64,000 bases of DNA, from positions 1 through 64,000 of the forward strand of contig NZ_RFSK01000008.1 in NCBI RefSeq assembly GCF_009923995.1. Direction: 5' to 3'. The stretch is from Janthinobacterium sp. Its GTDB lineage: Bacteria; Pseudomonadota; Gammaproteobacteria; Burkholderiales; Burkholderiaceae_D. Positions within the stretch are counted from its first letter, which is position 1; every line of letters starts with the position of its first letter. Shown piece by piece: positions 9,395 through 17,219 of the stretch. The translations under genes and the position numbers were made by a program. Under the pieces are notes generated by a model. It had not been told where the DNA came from and ran no database searches. It worked only from the letters and a program-made list of their open reading frames with translations.

Positions 9395-9492
9395 GCACCA
9401 CCGCCCGCCGCGTTAAAGACAGGCTCATCGTACACGCTTGGGGGAATGGTGGTGGTGCGCATGCACCGAACGTATTGATACGCAGCAAAGTT

Positions 9493-9537
9493 CCGGGGTC
9501 AGACCCGACGGGACTCGGCGTCCCCGTCTGACCCCGG
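9493..9537. repeat. GGGGTC-type long hairpin
   Basis: CCGGGGTCAGAC (9493-9504) is repeated in perfect inverted form at 9526-9537 (GTCTGACCCCGG). Inside, GACGGGAC and GTCCCCGTC pair again with one bulge, making a long near-complete hairpin. It sits ~20 nt past the stop of the NYN gene and may work as its terminator. A similar GGGGTCGTACCC hairpin lies at 62925-62951. Confidence 0.7.
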
Positions 9538-9557
9538 TTCTTGCTTTGGGGCGTCAA

Positions 9558-11081
9558 TCAATCAACTTCCGCCTTCTTGCGCGCGGGACGGCGGGCCGGC
9601 GTCTTGCGCGGCGCCTTGGCCGGCTTGTCGTCGGCGACGGGGGCGACTTCCGCCGCGACCGCTTCGACCACCACGGGCGCCGCTTCCACAACGGCTTCCG
9701 CCGCCTTCCTGGCCGGCTTTTTCGCTGCGGCCGCCTTGCGGGCCGGCGTGCGCGGCTTGGCCTTCGGCTTCGCTTCGGCCGTCGCTTCGACTACAGCTTC
9801 GACTACCGCTGCGATTACCGGCTCAGGCTCGGGCTCGCTTGCCGGGACAGGCGCAGGCACGGCTTCGACCACCGGCGCTGCCTCGACGGCCTCGGCGCGC
9901 GCGTCGCGGGCGCCATCATTCTTGCGTCCGCCACGGCCATTGCGGCGCGCACCGCGCTTGGCATTGCCCTCGTCTGCTGCCGCTTCGACTGCCGCCTCGG
10001 CCACTTCATGCAGCACTTCCGGCTGCGGTGCCGGCGCATACTGTTCCACGGCGACCGTTTCCGCGTCGGCCACGGGCACGAAGGCCTGCGGCGCGTCGTT
10101 GCGGCGATGCTCGTTCTGCTTGCGGCCGCCACGGCCGTTGCGGCGCGAATCGCGGCGGCTGCCGCCTTCGCGATTGCCCTCTTCCGCCGTCACGACGGCT
10201 TCGCCGCTGGCGACGGCGTCGCTGGCCACTTCCCCGCTCACGGGCGCAGCCACGGGCACCAGGCCGCTGCTGCGGTAGACATAGGCGCCCGATTTTTCAT
10301 CGCGGCCAAATTCCAGCAAGCCGCGCGTCTGCGCTTCTTCCAGCAGGTTGCCGAAGGTGCGGAAACCGTAGTACGACTCGCTGAAGTCGGGCTTGCGGCG
10401 CTTGATTGCTTCCTTCAGCATCGAAGCCCAGATCTTGCCGCTGTCGCCGCGCTCGGAGACCAGCGCGTCGAAGGTCTCGACGGCCATCTCGATCGCTTCC
10501 GTCTTGCGCGACTCGTATTTTTCCTTGCGGCGCACTTCTTCGTCCGGCGACCGCTTGGCCACCGGCGTGTCGCGCGCATCGCGCTTGGCGGCCGTGCGGC
10601 GGCTTTCGCGCACCAGGTCGTCGTAGAAGATGAATTCGTCGCAGTTGGCCACCAGCAGGTCGGAAGTGGACTGCTTGACGCCCACGCCGATCACCTGCTT
10701 GGCGTTTTCGCGCAGTTTCGACACCAGCGGCGAGAAGTCGGAGTCGCCGCTGATGATGACGAAGGTGTTGACGTGCGCCTTGGTGTAGCACAGGTCGAGC
10801 GCATCGACGACGAGGCGGATGTCGGCCGAATTCTTGCCCGACTGGCGCACGTGGGGAATTTCGATCAGCTCGAAGTTCGCTTCGTGCATGGTGCCCTTGA
10901 AGCTTTTATAGCGGTCCCAGTCGCAATACGCCTTCTTGACGACGATGCTGCCCTTGAGCAGCAGGCGTTCGAGGATAGGCTTGATATCGAATTTTTCGTA
11001 ATTTGCATCTCGCACGCCGAGCGCGACGTTTTCAAAGTCGCAAAACACGGCCATGCTGAGGTTTTCTGGGGATGACGCCAT
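9558..11081 (-). CDS. NYN-domain putative RNase with LOTUS domain and RGG-like tail
   Basis: A 507-residue cytoplasmic protein. Residues ~9-160 form a NYN (PIN-like, LabA/DUF88) nuclease domain with acidic residues at D15 (CDFEN), D87, D93 and D113/D115 (SGDSDF), as in metal-dependent RNases. Residues ~196-270 form an OST-HTH/LOTUS RNA-binding domain (KIWASMLKEAIKRRKPDFSESYYGFRTFGNLL). The remaining ~235 residues are low complexity, rich in Ala, Glu, Pro and Lys, and contain NGRGGRK twice, resembling eukaryotic RGG RNA-binding tails. I chose the ATG at 11081 (MASSPENLS) because the fold begins just after it; an in-frame ATG at 11126 would add 15 unlikely residues. RNA turnover is inferred from the domains; the target is unknown. 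Confidence 0.88.
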   Translation of the reverse strand: MASSPENLSMAVFCDFENVALGVRDANYEKFDIKPILERLLLKGSIVVKKAYCDWDRYKSFKGTMHEANFELIEIPHVRQSGKNSADIRLVVDALDLCYTKAHVNTFVIISGDSDFSPLVSKLRENAKQVIGVGVKQSTSDLLVANCDEFIFYDDLVRESRRTAAKRDARDTPVAKRSPDEEVRRKEKYESRKTEAIEMAVETFDALVSERGDSGKIWASMLKEAIKRRKPDFSESYYGFRTFGNLLEEAQTRGLLEFGRDEKSGAYVYRSSGLVPVAAPVSGEVASDAVASGEAVVTAEEGNREGGSRRDSRRNGRGGRKQNEHRRNDAPQAFVPVADAETVAVEQYAPAPQPEVLHEVAEAAVEAAADEGNAKRGARRNGRGGRKNDGARDARAEAVEAAPVVEAVPAPVPASEPEPEPVIAAVVEAVVEATAEAKPKAKPRTPARKAAAAKKPARKAAEAVVEAAPVVVEAVAAEVAPVADDKPAKAPRKTPARRPARKKAEVD

Positions 11082-11193
11082 AAGGGTGAATTCTCGCTGG
11101 ATGATAAGGGCGGACGGGAAGCGCAAGGCCTCCCTTTTCCCCTAGTATATTCGCCCGCCGCCCGTTTCGGCGACAACTATCGTGCGCGGGGGC

Positions 11194-12420
11194 TTATTCC
11201 GCCCCGCCGGCGGCGCCCGCGCTGCCGCTGCCCATGCCGCTGTCCCCAGGCCAGACCACGCTTTCATCGACCAAATACAGGCGGCACGGCGCGCTGCTGC
11301 CGCGCTGGCACGACGCCAGCGCCCGCACGTCGGGGCTTTCGCCCTCTTCCGCCCAGCCCCAGGCGCCGCTGGCCGACACGGCAAAGGCGCGCGGCGTGGC
11401 CTTGCCGAGGAAGCTGCGGTAGGCGGCGCGCCCCTGCTCGGCCAGGTAAGGCACGGCGGCGATGTCGCCCTGCAGGGCAAAATGCGTGTCGGGCGGCGGC
11501 AGCGGGTCGGCCACGCGGTAGACCTGGCGCACCGGCATGCCGATTTTCTCCAGGAAGCGCTCGGTGGCGGGCAGCCAGACGGCCACGCCATCGCGGCTGC
11601 CCAGGGTCAGGTGGGCATCGCGCTTGAATGTTCCGTAGGCGTACAGTTCCCCCTTGCCGCCCGACCCCGCAAACGAGTGGAACAGGCGCTGCACCAGCGG
11701 CGGCGCGAAATATGCGTCATTCGCGCCATACAGCCACAGGCTGGGGATGCGGCTGTAGGCGCCAAACGTGGCAAAGGCCTTGGCCAGGGCCGATGGCCAG
11801 TCGCAGCCCGGCGCATCGACGCGCAGGCCGCCGGCGAAATTGAGCACGCCGCGCACGCCCGGCTCCGCCCGCGTGGCCAGCGCCAGCGCCGCCATGCCGC
11901 CGTACGACTGGCCGGCCACGACGATATGATCCGCATCGACCCAGTCCTGGCGCCGCGCATAGGCCAGCGCATCGAGCACGTCGCGGGCCTGGCCCTGGGC
12001 ATTGGCCAGCATGTCGCAGCCGAAATCGCGGTAGGTGCCCGTGGAGCGGGCAAATCCTGTGCGCATAGGCAACATCACGGCATAGCCACGGCGCACGAAC
12101 TCGGTCGCCATGTAAATGAAGCGCTCGCGCTGCTGCAGCCTGGCCGGCCCGGCCTGCTTGCCGTGATTCATCAAGAGCAAGGGAAACGGCCCGGGGCCGC
12201 TGGGGCGAAAGAGCGTCGTTTCCAGCACTTCGCGCATGCCGTCGCCGGCCGGCACCATGATGATTTGCTCGTTCAGGCGTGCGTCGAGCGGCAGTTGCAC
12301 AAGCTGGGCCGGCGCGGGAAGGCAAAACGAGCCCAGCAGCAAAGCGGGCAACAACAGGCGGGCAAGGCAGGAAATGGCGGACTCCGGGGATGATTTCCCA
12401 GCCAGTCTAGGCAGTGCCAT
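11194..12420 (-). CDS. Exported alpha/beta hydrolase (dienelactone-hydrolase-like)
   Basis: About 408 residues from the ATG at 12420. A hydrophobic export signal follows (ARLLLPALLLGSFCLPAPAQ). The hydrolase core contains LLLMNHGKQ for the oxyanion hole, a GQSYGG nucleophile elbow, an acid candidate in YGANDAYF and a histidine candidate in DAHLTLG. The C-terminal ~110 residues are less typical and resemble CAP-like secreted tails. No strong ribosome site precedes 12420, so the true start could be nearer the signal peptide. It is probably a periplasmic esterase or peptidase-like hydrolase; substrate unknown. Confidence 0.78.
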   Translation of the reverse strand: MALPRLAGKSSPESAISCLARLLLPALLLGSFCLPAPAQLVQLPLDARLNEQIIMVPAGDGMREVLETTLFRPSGPGPFPLLLMNHGKQAGPARLQQRERFIYMATEFVRRGYAVMLPMRTGFARSTGTYRDFGCDMLANAQGQARDVLDALAYARRQDWVDADHIVVAGQSYGGMAALALATRAEPGVRGVLNFAGGLRVDAPGCDWPSALAKAFATFGAYSRIPSLWLYGANDAYFAPPLVQRLFHSFAGSGGKGELYAYGTFKRDAHLTLGSRDGVAVWLPATERFLEKIGMPVRQVYRVADPLPPPDTHFALQGDIAAVPYLAEQGRAAYRSFLGKATPRAFAVSASGAWGWAEEGESPDVRALASCQRGSSAPCRLYLVDESVVWPGDSGMGSGSAGAAGGAE

Positions 12421-12566
12421 GCAGCAGGACAATATTAAAAAGTTACGACACGTCACTATTTTTTGAGGAAGCGGCCGGCAGCCCCGCAGGTGGGAAAATT
12501 GTTGCCTTGCACCAACCACTTCTCCTGCGCATCGGAGTAGACTGGCGGCATACAGAAGGAGTTGTC

Positions 12567-12938
12567 ATGTCCATATCCGCCCTTACCACCGGCACGTCGG
12601 GCCTGGTCGCCAACCAGCGCGCCCTGGATGTGGCCGCCAACAACGTCGCGAATGCGAATACGCCGGGCTTCCAGCCGCAGCAGGCCGATTTCCAGGAAGC
12701 CAGTCCGGCCGGCACGGGTGTCACCCTCTCCGTCGAGGGGCGCAAGCTGGCCGCCAGCGAGAGCGTCAGCGGCGCCAATGCGACTGCCGCCAAGGCGGCC
12801 GAAAGCCGGCCGAACGGCGTGGGCCTCGCCTCCGAACTGACGGATAACCTCGTCTACAAGGCGGGCTTCAACCTGTCGGCGAACGTCGTCAAGGCGGCCG
12901 ACCAGGCGCTGGGCAGCCTGATCGACGTCAAGACCTGA
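12567..12938 (+). CDS. Small flagellar rod-type protein
   Basis: Only 123 residues. The N-terminus (SALTTGTSGLVANQRALDVAANNVANANTPGF) matches the rod/hook N-terminal motif of FlgB/C/E/F/G proteins. The C-terminus (ELTDNLVYKAGFNLSANVVKAADQALGSLIDV) matches their C-terminal helix, but the whole central domain is missing. AAGGAG stands 6 nt before the ATG, so the start is firm. No other flagellar gene is in the window, so this is an orphan axial-type protein. It may be a minor rod/hook component or an assembly accessory; function is inferred from the two helices only. Confidence 0.8.
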   Translation: MSISALTTGTSGLVANQRALDVAANNVANANTPGFQPQQADFQEASPAGTGVTLSVEGRKLAASESVSGANATAAKAAESRPNGVGLASELTDNLVYKAGFNLSANVVKAADQALGSLIDVKT

Positions 12939-12963
12939 CTAGTGCGGCTATCGGCAAGATAGT

Positions 12964-13563
12964 CTAGCGCTGCATTGCCTGCGCCAGCGGCGCCATGGCC
13001 GGCGTGATCAAGGCCAGCAGCCGTGCGGCGGGAATGCCGTCGCGCGCCTGCACCGACAGGCCATGCAGCAGCGCCGCATAGTAGTCGCCCAGCGCCTGCA
13101 CGTCCGCCTCCTCTTTCAACTCCCCCGCCAGCTGCGCCGCGCGCAGGCGCTCGATGACGGCCTGCGTGCGCGCGCGGCGATGCTGCGCCAGCCAGTCGGC
13201 GATGCCGGCGTTTTCCGCGCTCGTGTTCGTGGCGGCCGTCACCACCATGCAGCCTTGCGGCTGGCCGCTGCGCGTATATAGCAGCACGGCTTCCTCCAGC
13301 ATGCGCGCCACGGCGTCGCGCACGTTCAGGCTGGCGGCCAGCGCATGCACGGCAAAGGCGCCCTCGCCCGTTTCATACAATTCCACGGCTTCGCGGAACA
13401 GCTGCTCCTTCGAGCCGAACGCCGCATAGATGCGCGCCGAGGCGATGCCCAGCGCCGCCACCAGGTCAGCCATCGATACGCCTTCGTAGCCGCGCGTCCA
13501 GAACGCATCGCGCGCCTTTTCCAGCGCCAGCGCACGGTCAAATTCCCTCGGTCTTCCTGCCAT
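12964..13563 (-). CDS. TetR-family transcriptional repressor
   Basis: A 199-residue TetR protein. The HTH is at residues ~8-55 (FDRALALEKARDAFWTRGYEGVSMADLVAALGIASARIYAAFGSK), followed by a helical ligand domain typical of the family that includes AcrR-like and YxaF-like repressors. AGAGG lies 6 nt before the ATG at 13563 (MAGRPREF). The two-codon-longer ATG at 13569 directly abuts that ribosome site and is less likely. It diverges from the isomerase-hydrolase operon across a 140-bp region holding a promoter and a palindrome, which makes that operon its most obvious candidate target. Confidence 0.92.
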   Translation of the reverse strand: MAGRPREFDRALALEKARDAFWTRGYEGVSMADLVAALGIASARIYAAFGSKEQLFREAVELYETGEGAFAVHALAASLNVRDAVARMLEEAVLLYTRSGQPQGCMVVTAATNTSAENAGIADWLAQHRRARTQAVIERLRAAQLAGELKEEADVQALGDYYAALLHGLSVQARDGIPAARLLALITPAMAPLAQAMQR

Positions 13564-13645
13564 TTTCATCCTCTGCTTGCAAACTGGCGGCCAGTATAAC
13601 GCCTGCACGCCATGGCGCGTCCCGCATTTATTTTGCATCACGGCC

Positions 13646-13674
13646 TTGACCGCGCTGAAAATTTCGCCTATTCT
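13646..13674 (+). promoter_or_regulatory. Sigma-70 promoter of isomerase-hydrolase operon
   Basis: TTGACC (13646-13651) and TATTCT (13669-13674) with a 17-nt spacer. It lies ~30 nt upstream of the first gene, and transcription would begin inside the adjoining palindrome. Confidence 0.6.
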
Positions 13675-13689
13675 TTGTCGATCGACAAA
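13674..13689. promoter_or_regulatory. Perfect 16-bp palindromic operator
   Basis: TTTGTCGATCGACAAA is identical to its reverse complement. It overlaps the last base of the -10 element and the predicted transcription start, and ends two nt before the AGGAG ribosome site of the isomerase gene. This is the position of a repressor operator. TetR and GntR-type regulators bind sites of this form; the divergent TetR gene is the nearest candidate. Confidence 0.7.
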
Positions 13690-13703
13690 CAATAGGAGCC
13701 GAT

Positions 13704-14765
13704 ATGAAAACCATCCAAGGACCAAGCCTGCACCTGGCACAATTCGCCGCCGATACGGCGCCCTTCAACACCCTGCCCGCCATCGCCGAGTGGGCGGCCG
13801 GCATGGGCTTCAAGGCCCTGCAGATTCCCGCCTGGGATGCGCGCCTGTTCGACGTGGCGCAAGCGGCGCACAGCCAGCAATACTGCGACGACCTGGTCGC
13901 CATGCTGGCGGGCCATGGCCTCGTCATCAGCGAACTGACGACGCACATCCTCGGCCAGCTGGTGGCCGTGCACCCGGCCTACGACGCGCTGTGCGACAGC
14001 TTCGCCCCGGCCCACCTGCAAGGTCAGCCGGCCGCGCGCACCGAGTGGGCCATCGAACAGGTGAAACTGGCGGCCATGGCCTCGAAACGCCTGGGCCTGA
14101 CGGACATGGGCACGTTCTCCGGCTCGTTCGCCTGGCCTTACCTGTTCCCGTTCCCGCAGCGCCCGCCCGGCCTGATCGAGGCGGCCTTCGACGAACTGGC
14201 GCGCCGCTGGCTGCCCATCCTCGACGTGTGCGAGGAACAGGGCGTCAATCTGTGCTACGAAATCCACCCCAGCGAAGACCTGCATGACGGCATCAGCTTC
14301 GAGATGTTCCACGAGCGCGTGGGCCGCCACCCGCGCTGCAAGATGCTGTTCGATCCCAGCCACTTCGTGCTGCAGCAGCTGAACTACCTGGAATTCATCG
14401 ACATCTACAAGGACCATATCCGCATGTTCCATGTGAAGGATGCCGAGTTCAATCCCACGGGACGGCAAGGCATCTACGGCGGCTACCAGTCGTGGGAAAA
14501 CCGCGCCGGGCGTTTCCGTTCGCTGGGCGATGGCCAGGTCGACTTCAAGGCCATCTTCTCGAAGATGGCGCAGAACGACTACGCGGGCTGGGCCACGCTG
14601 GAATGGGAATGCTGCCTGAAGGACCAGGAGGTGGGCGCGCGCGAAGGCGTGGCGTTCATCAACGCCCACATCATTCCCGTGACCGACAAGATCTTCGACG
14701 ACTTCGCCGGCGCCCCCGTCAGCGCGCAGCAGATCAATACCCTGCTCGGCATCACGCACGACTAA
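13704..14765 (+). CDS. Sugar phosphate isomerase/epimerase-like TIM barrel
   Basis: A 353-residue xylose-isomerase-like (AP-endonuclease family 2) protein. Metal-ligand motifs appear in the usual order along the barrel: CYEIHPSED (about 190), MLFDPSHFVLQ (about 217), FHVKDAEF (about 243) and ATLEWECCLKD (about 300). The family isomerises or epimerises sugars, inositols and ketoacids with Mn or Co, in the cytoplasm. AGGAG precedes the ATG. It is the first gene of a three-gene operon with two alpha/beta hydrolases, behind a 16-bp palindrome. Together they suggest uptake-independent breakdown of a sugar ester or lactone, but the substrate is not evident. Confidence 0.87.
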   Translation: MKTIQGPSLHLAQFAADTAPFNTLPAIAEWAAGMGFKALQIPAWDARLFDVAQAAHSQQYCDDLVAMLAGHGLVISELTTHILGQLVAVHPAYDALCDSFAPAHLQGQPAARTEWAIEQVKLAAMASKRLGLTDMGTFSGSFAWPYLFPFPQRPPGLIEAAFDELARRWLPILDVCEEQGVNLCYEIHPSEDLHDGISFEMFHERVGRHPRCKMLFDPSHFVLQQLNYLEFIDIYKDHIRMFHVKDAEFNPTGRQGIYGGYQSWENRAGRFRSLGDGQVDFKAIFSKMAQNDYAGWATLEWECCLKDQEVGAREGVAFINAHIIPVTDKIFDDFAGAPVSAQQINTLLGITHD

Positions 14766-14800
14766 TCAACGAATTAACTGTATCAATACAAGGACTTGCC

Positions 14801-15667
14801 ATGCATCAGAATGACAACAGCTACACCCACGACTACGTGCGCATCGACGGCCAGCGCCTGCATTGCGTCATCGCCGGCGAAGGCAAACCCGTGCTGCTGA
14901 TCCCCGGCTGGCCGCAGACCTGGTACGCGTGGCGCCATGTGATGGCGGCGCTGGCGGCCCAGGGCTACCAGGCCATCGCCATCGATCCGCCCGGCAGCGG
15001 CCACTCGGAACGCCCGGCCGGCGGCTACGACACGGGCGCCGTTGCCGCCACCCTGCACCGCGCCATGCTGGCCCTGGGCCATGCGCAGTACGACGTCGTC
15101 GGCCACGACATCGGCATGTGGGTCGGCTATGCGCTGGCCAGCGACTTCCCGCAGGCAGTGACGAAACTGGCGCTGACGGAAGCCGTGATTCCAGGCCTGG
15201 CACCGGCGCCGCCGATTTTTGTCGCGCCATCGGACAACATCTTCCTGTGGCACTTCATGTTCAACCAGGTGCTCGATCTGCCGGAAATGCTCACGGCGGG
15301 CAAGGAGCGCGAATACATCCGCTTCATCCTGGACCGCTGGTCCTACCGCCGCGACAAGGTGGCCGTCGACGTGTATGCGGATGCCTACGCCACGCCGGGC
15401 GCGCTGCGCGCCGGTTTCGCCTACTACCGGGCCATTCCCGAAACCATCCGGCAAAACCTCGAGCGCGCCAAGCGCAGCCTGGCCATGCCCGTGCTGGCCA
15501 TCGGCGCCGACCACGCGACGAATGACGCGCCGCTGCTGACCATGCAGGGCAAGGCGAGGAACCTGCAAGGCGCCATCGTCGCCGAATGCGGCCACTTCAT
15601 CATGGAAGAACAGCCGGAAGCGTTCATCGCCCACCTGCTGCCCTTCCTGGCGGGAGAGCCGGCATGA
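14801..15667 (+). CDS. Alpha/beta hydrolase (epoxide hydrolase / dehalogenase-like)
   Basis: A 288-residue cytoplasmic hydrolase. The oxyanion segment is IPGWPQTWYAW (about 34). The nucleophile elbow reads VGHDIGMW (about 103), with Asp in the nucleophile position as in epoxide hydrolases and haloalkane or fluoroacetate dehalogenases rather than Ser esterases. A late acid lies in GADHATND, and the catalytic His in ECGHFIMEEQPE (about 266). AAGGAC precedes the ATG. It follows the isomerase gene by 35 nt, and its stop overlaps the start of the next gene (ATGA), so translation is coupled. Confidence 0.87.
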   Translation: MHQNDNSYTHDYVRIDGQRLHCVIAGEGKPVLLIPGWPQTWYAWRHVMAALAAQGYQAIAIDPPGSGHSERPAGGYDTGAVAATLHRAMLALGHAQYDVVGHDIGMWVGYALASDFPQAVTKLALTEAVIPGLAPAPPIFVAPSDNIFLWHFMFNQVLDLPEMLTAGKEREYIRFILDRWSYRRDKVAVDVYADAYATPGALRAGFAYYRAIPETIRQNLERAKRSLAMPVLAIGADHATNDAPLLTMQGKARNLQGAIVAECGHFIMEEQPEAFIAHLLPFLAGEPA

Positions 15668-16593
15668 GCCTCGATCCGCTGATCGCCGCCTGGCTGGAAC
15701 AGACAAGGGATGCGCCGCCGCCCGCCTCGCTGGCGGACCTGCGCGCCGCCACGGAAACGGGCCTGCGCCAGCTGCACGGGCCACTGGAAGAGGTCGCGTC
15801 GGTGCGCGACTACATCGTGCCGGGCGAGCATCCGCTCACCGTGCGCGCCTACGTGCCGGCCGGCGCGGATGCGGGCCAGCTCCTGCCGGCCATCGTCTTC
15901 GCCCATGGCGGCGGCTGGTGCCTGTGTTCTCTGGACCTGTACGACAACCCATGCCGCGCACTGGCCAATGCCACCGGCAGCGTGATCTTTTCCGTCGACT
16001 ACCGGCTGGCGCCCGAGCACAAGTTCCCCGTGCCGCTGGAGGACTTTTACCGGGCCCTGTGCTGGGTCGCGGACAAGGCACCGGCGCTGGGCATCGACGC
16101 GAAGCGCCTGGCCGTGGGCGGCGACAGCGCGGGCGGCAATCTGGCGGCGGCGGCAGCACTGATGGCGCGCGACCAGGCCGGTCCCGCCCTGGCGCACCAG
16201 CTGCTGCTGTACCCGGCCCTGGATTTTGCCTTCGACACGGCATCCTACCAGCGCTATGCGGAAGGCCATTCGCTGACGCGGGAAGCCATGCGCTTTTGCT
16301 GGTCGGCCTACCTGAACGACCCGGCCGACGGCGCGAACGCCCATGCGGCGCCCATGCGGGCAGGCTCGCTGAAGGATCTGCCGCCGGCCACCGTGCTGGT
16401 ATGCGAGTACGACCCGCTGCATGACGAGGGCGTGGCATATGCGCAGCGCCTGCGCGACGATGGCGTGGCGGCGCAATGCGTGCGGCTCGACGGCATGATC
16501 CATGCGTCCATCCACATGCTGGGATTGGCACCAAAGGCGCGCGGCCTGTTCGACGTGGCCGGCCCCGCCATGCGCACGGCGCTGGCGGCATAA
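15664..16593 (+). CDS. HSL-family esterase (alpha/beta hydrolase fold 3)
   Basis: A 309-residue cytoplasmic esterase/lipase of the hormone-sensitive-lipase family. It shows the HGGGW oxyanion motif (about 81), YRLAPEHKFP, the GDSAGGN nucleophile elbow (about 155), an acid in CEYDPLHDEG (about 250) and a His in MIHASIHM (about 281). The ATG overlaps the previous stop by one base pair step (ATGA), so it is co-translated with the Asp-nucleophile hydrolase. It is the last gene of the operon, followed by a strong hairpin terminator. It probably hydrolyses a short acyl ester or lactone from the same pathway. Confidence 0.92.
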   Translation: MSLDPLIAAWLEQTRDAPPPASLADLRAATETGLRQLHGPLEEVASVRDYIVPGEHPLTVRAYVPAGADAGQLLPAIVFAHGGGWCLCSLDLYDNPCRALANATGSVIFSVDYRLAPEHKFPVPLEDFYRALCWVADKAPALGIDAKRLAVGGDSAGGNLAAAAALMARDQAGPALAHQLLLYPALDFAFDTASYQRYAEGHSLTREAMRFCWSAYLNDPADGANAHAAPMRAGSLKDLPPATVLVCEYDPLHDEGVAYAQRLRDDGVAAQCVRLDGMIHASIHMLGLAPKARGLFDVAGPAMRTALAA

Positions 16594-16631
16594 AAAAACG
16601 CGCCGGGGATGGCTCCACGGCGCGTTTTTTG
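16593..16631. terminator. Bidirectional rho-independent terminator
   Basis: AAAAAACGCGCCG (16594-16606) pairs with CGGCGCGTTTTTT (16618-16630) around a short loop. The A-tract and T-tract make it work in both directions, for the esterase operon and for the convergent molybdopterin-fold gene. Confidence 0.9.
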
Positions 16632-16646
16632 TCCATCAGCTGCGCG

Positions 16647-17186
16647 TCACTCCACCAGCTTGCGCACCTCGATGCCATTCAGCCACTTCACGTGGCGCGG
16701 ACCCGTGCGGATATCCTTCGCCGAGATCAGCGCGATCTCGCCATCGTTCTCGTCGAGGGCCTTGCCGTTTTTCTCGTAGTAGACGATCACGCCCTCGCCA
16801 GCCGGCGCGTTATACAGCTCGCCCCAGGAAAACACCACGGCATAGCCATCGGTGGCCGTGGCGATGATGGCAAGCTTCTTGACGTCGTTGTGGCCCGGCG
16901 CGTCGAGCACCGCCTTGTCGAGGATGTCGCGCAGGCGCACGCCGCGATAGCTGGTGATGGTTTCGGCCTTGTCGCCGTTCTGGCGCGTGACGGCGATCTC
17001 CCCGCCGTTGGCCGGCGGCAACTGGCGCAGGTCGGCCACCTTCAAGGTCAACGGCGTCTCCACCACGCCCGTCACGGCGAGCGCGTGGCTCATGTTGTCG
17101 CGCGCCGGCGGGGGAGCGGCCGACCACGCGGGTGCCGCGGCCAGCAGCGAAGCGGCCGTGCAGGCTGCGAATAGTGTCTTGATCAT
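16647..17186 (-). CDS. Periplasmic molybdopterin-fold (sulfite-oxidase-like) small protein
   Basis: A 179-residue protein with a Sec signal peptide (cleavage near residue 23). The rest follows the small Oxidored_molyb pattern: ALAVTGVVETPLTLKVADLRQLP, SYRGVRLRDIL, ATDGYAVVFSWGEL, VIVYYEKNGKAL, GEIALISAKDI and VKWLNGIEV. The Cys that coordinates molybdenum in true sulfite oxidases is absent: the only cysteine is in the signal peptide. It may therefore bind a pterin or ligand without catalysis. AGAGG precedes its ATG. It lies 33 nt downstream of the TonB receptor and is probably co-transcribed with it from the promoter carrying two ModE-like sites. Confidence 0.8.
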   Translation of the reverse strand: MIKTLFAACTAASLLAAAPAWSAAPPPARDNMSHALAVTGVVETPLTLKVADLRQLPPANGGEIAVTRQNGDKAETITSYRGVRLRDILDKAVLDAPGHNDVKKLAIIATATDGYAVVFSWGELYNAPAGEGVIVYYEKNGKALDENDGEIALISAKDIRTGPRHVKWLNGIEVRKLVE

Positions 17187-17219
17187 GCCATGTCCTCTCT
17201 TTCAATAAAAGTCAAAAAA

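Noticed and set aside
11082..11126. Longer start for the NYN protein at 11126
   Set aside because: The added 15 residues are not typical of the fold, and the frame before MASSPENLS lies in the probable promoter/leader.
13564..13740. Longer TetR start at 13740
   Set aside because: It would overlap the divergent isomerase start and cover the promoter and palindrome; AGAGG just before 13563 supports the shorter form.
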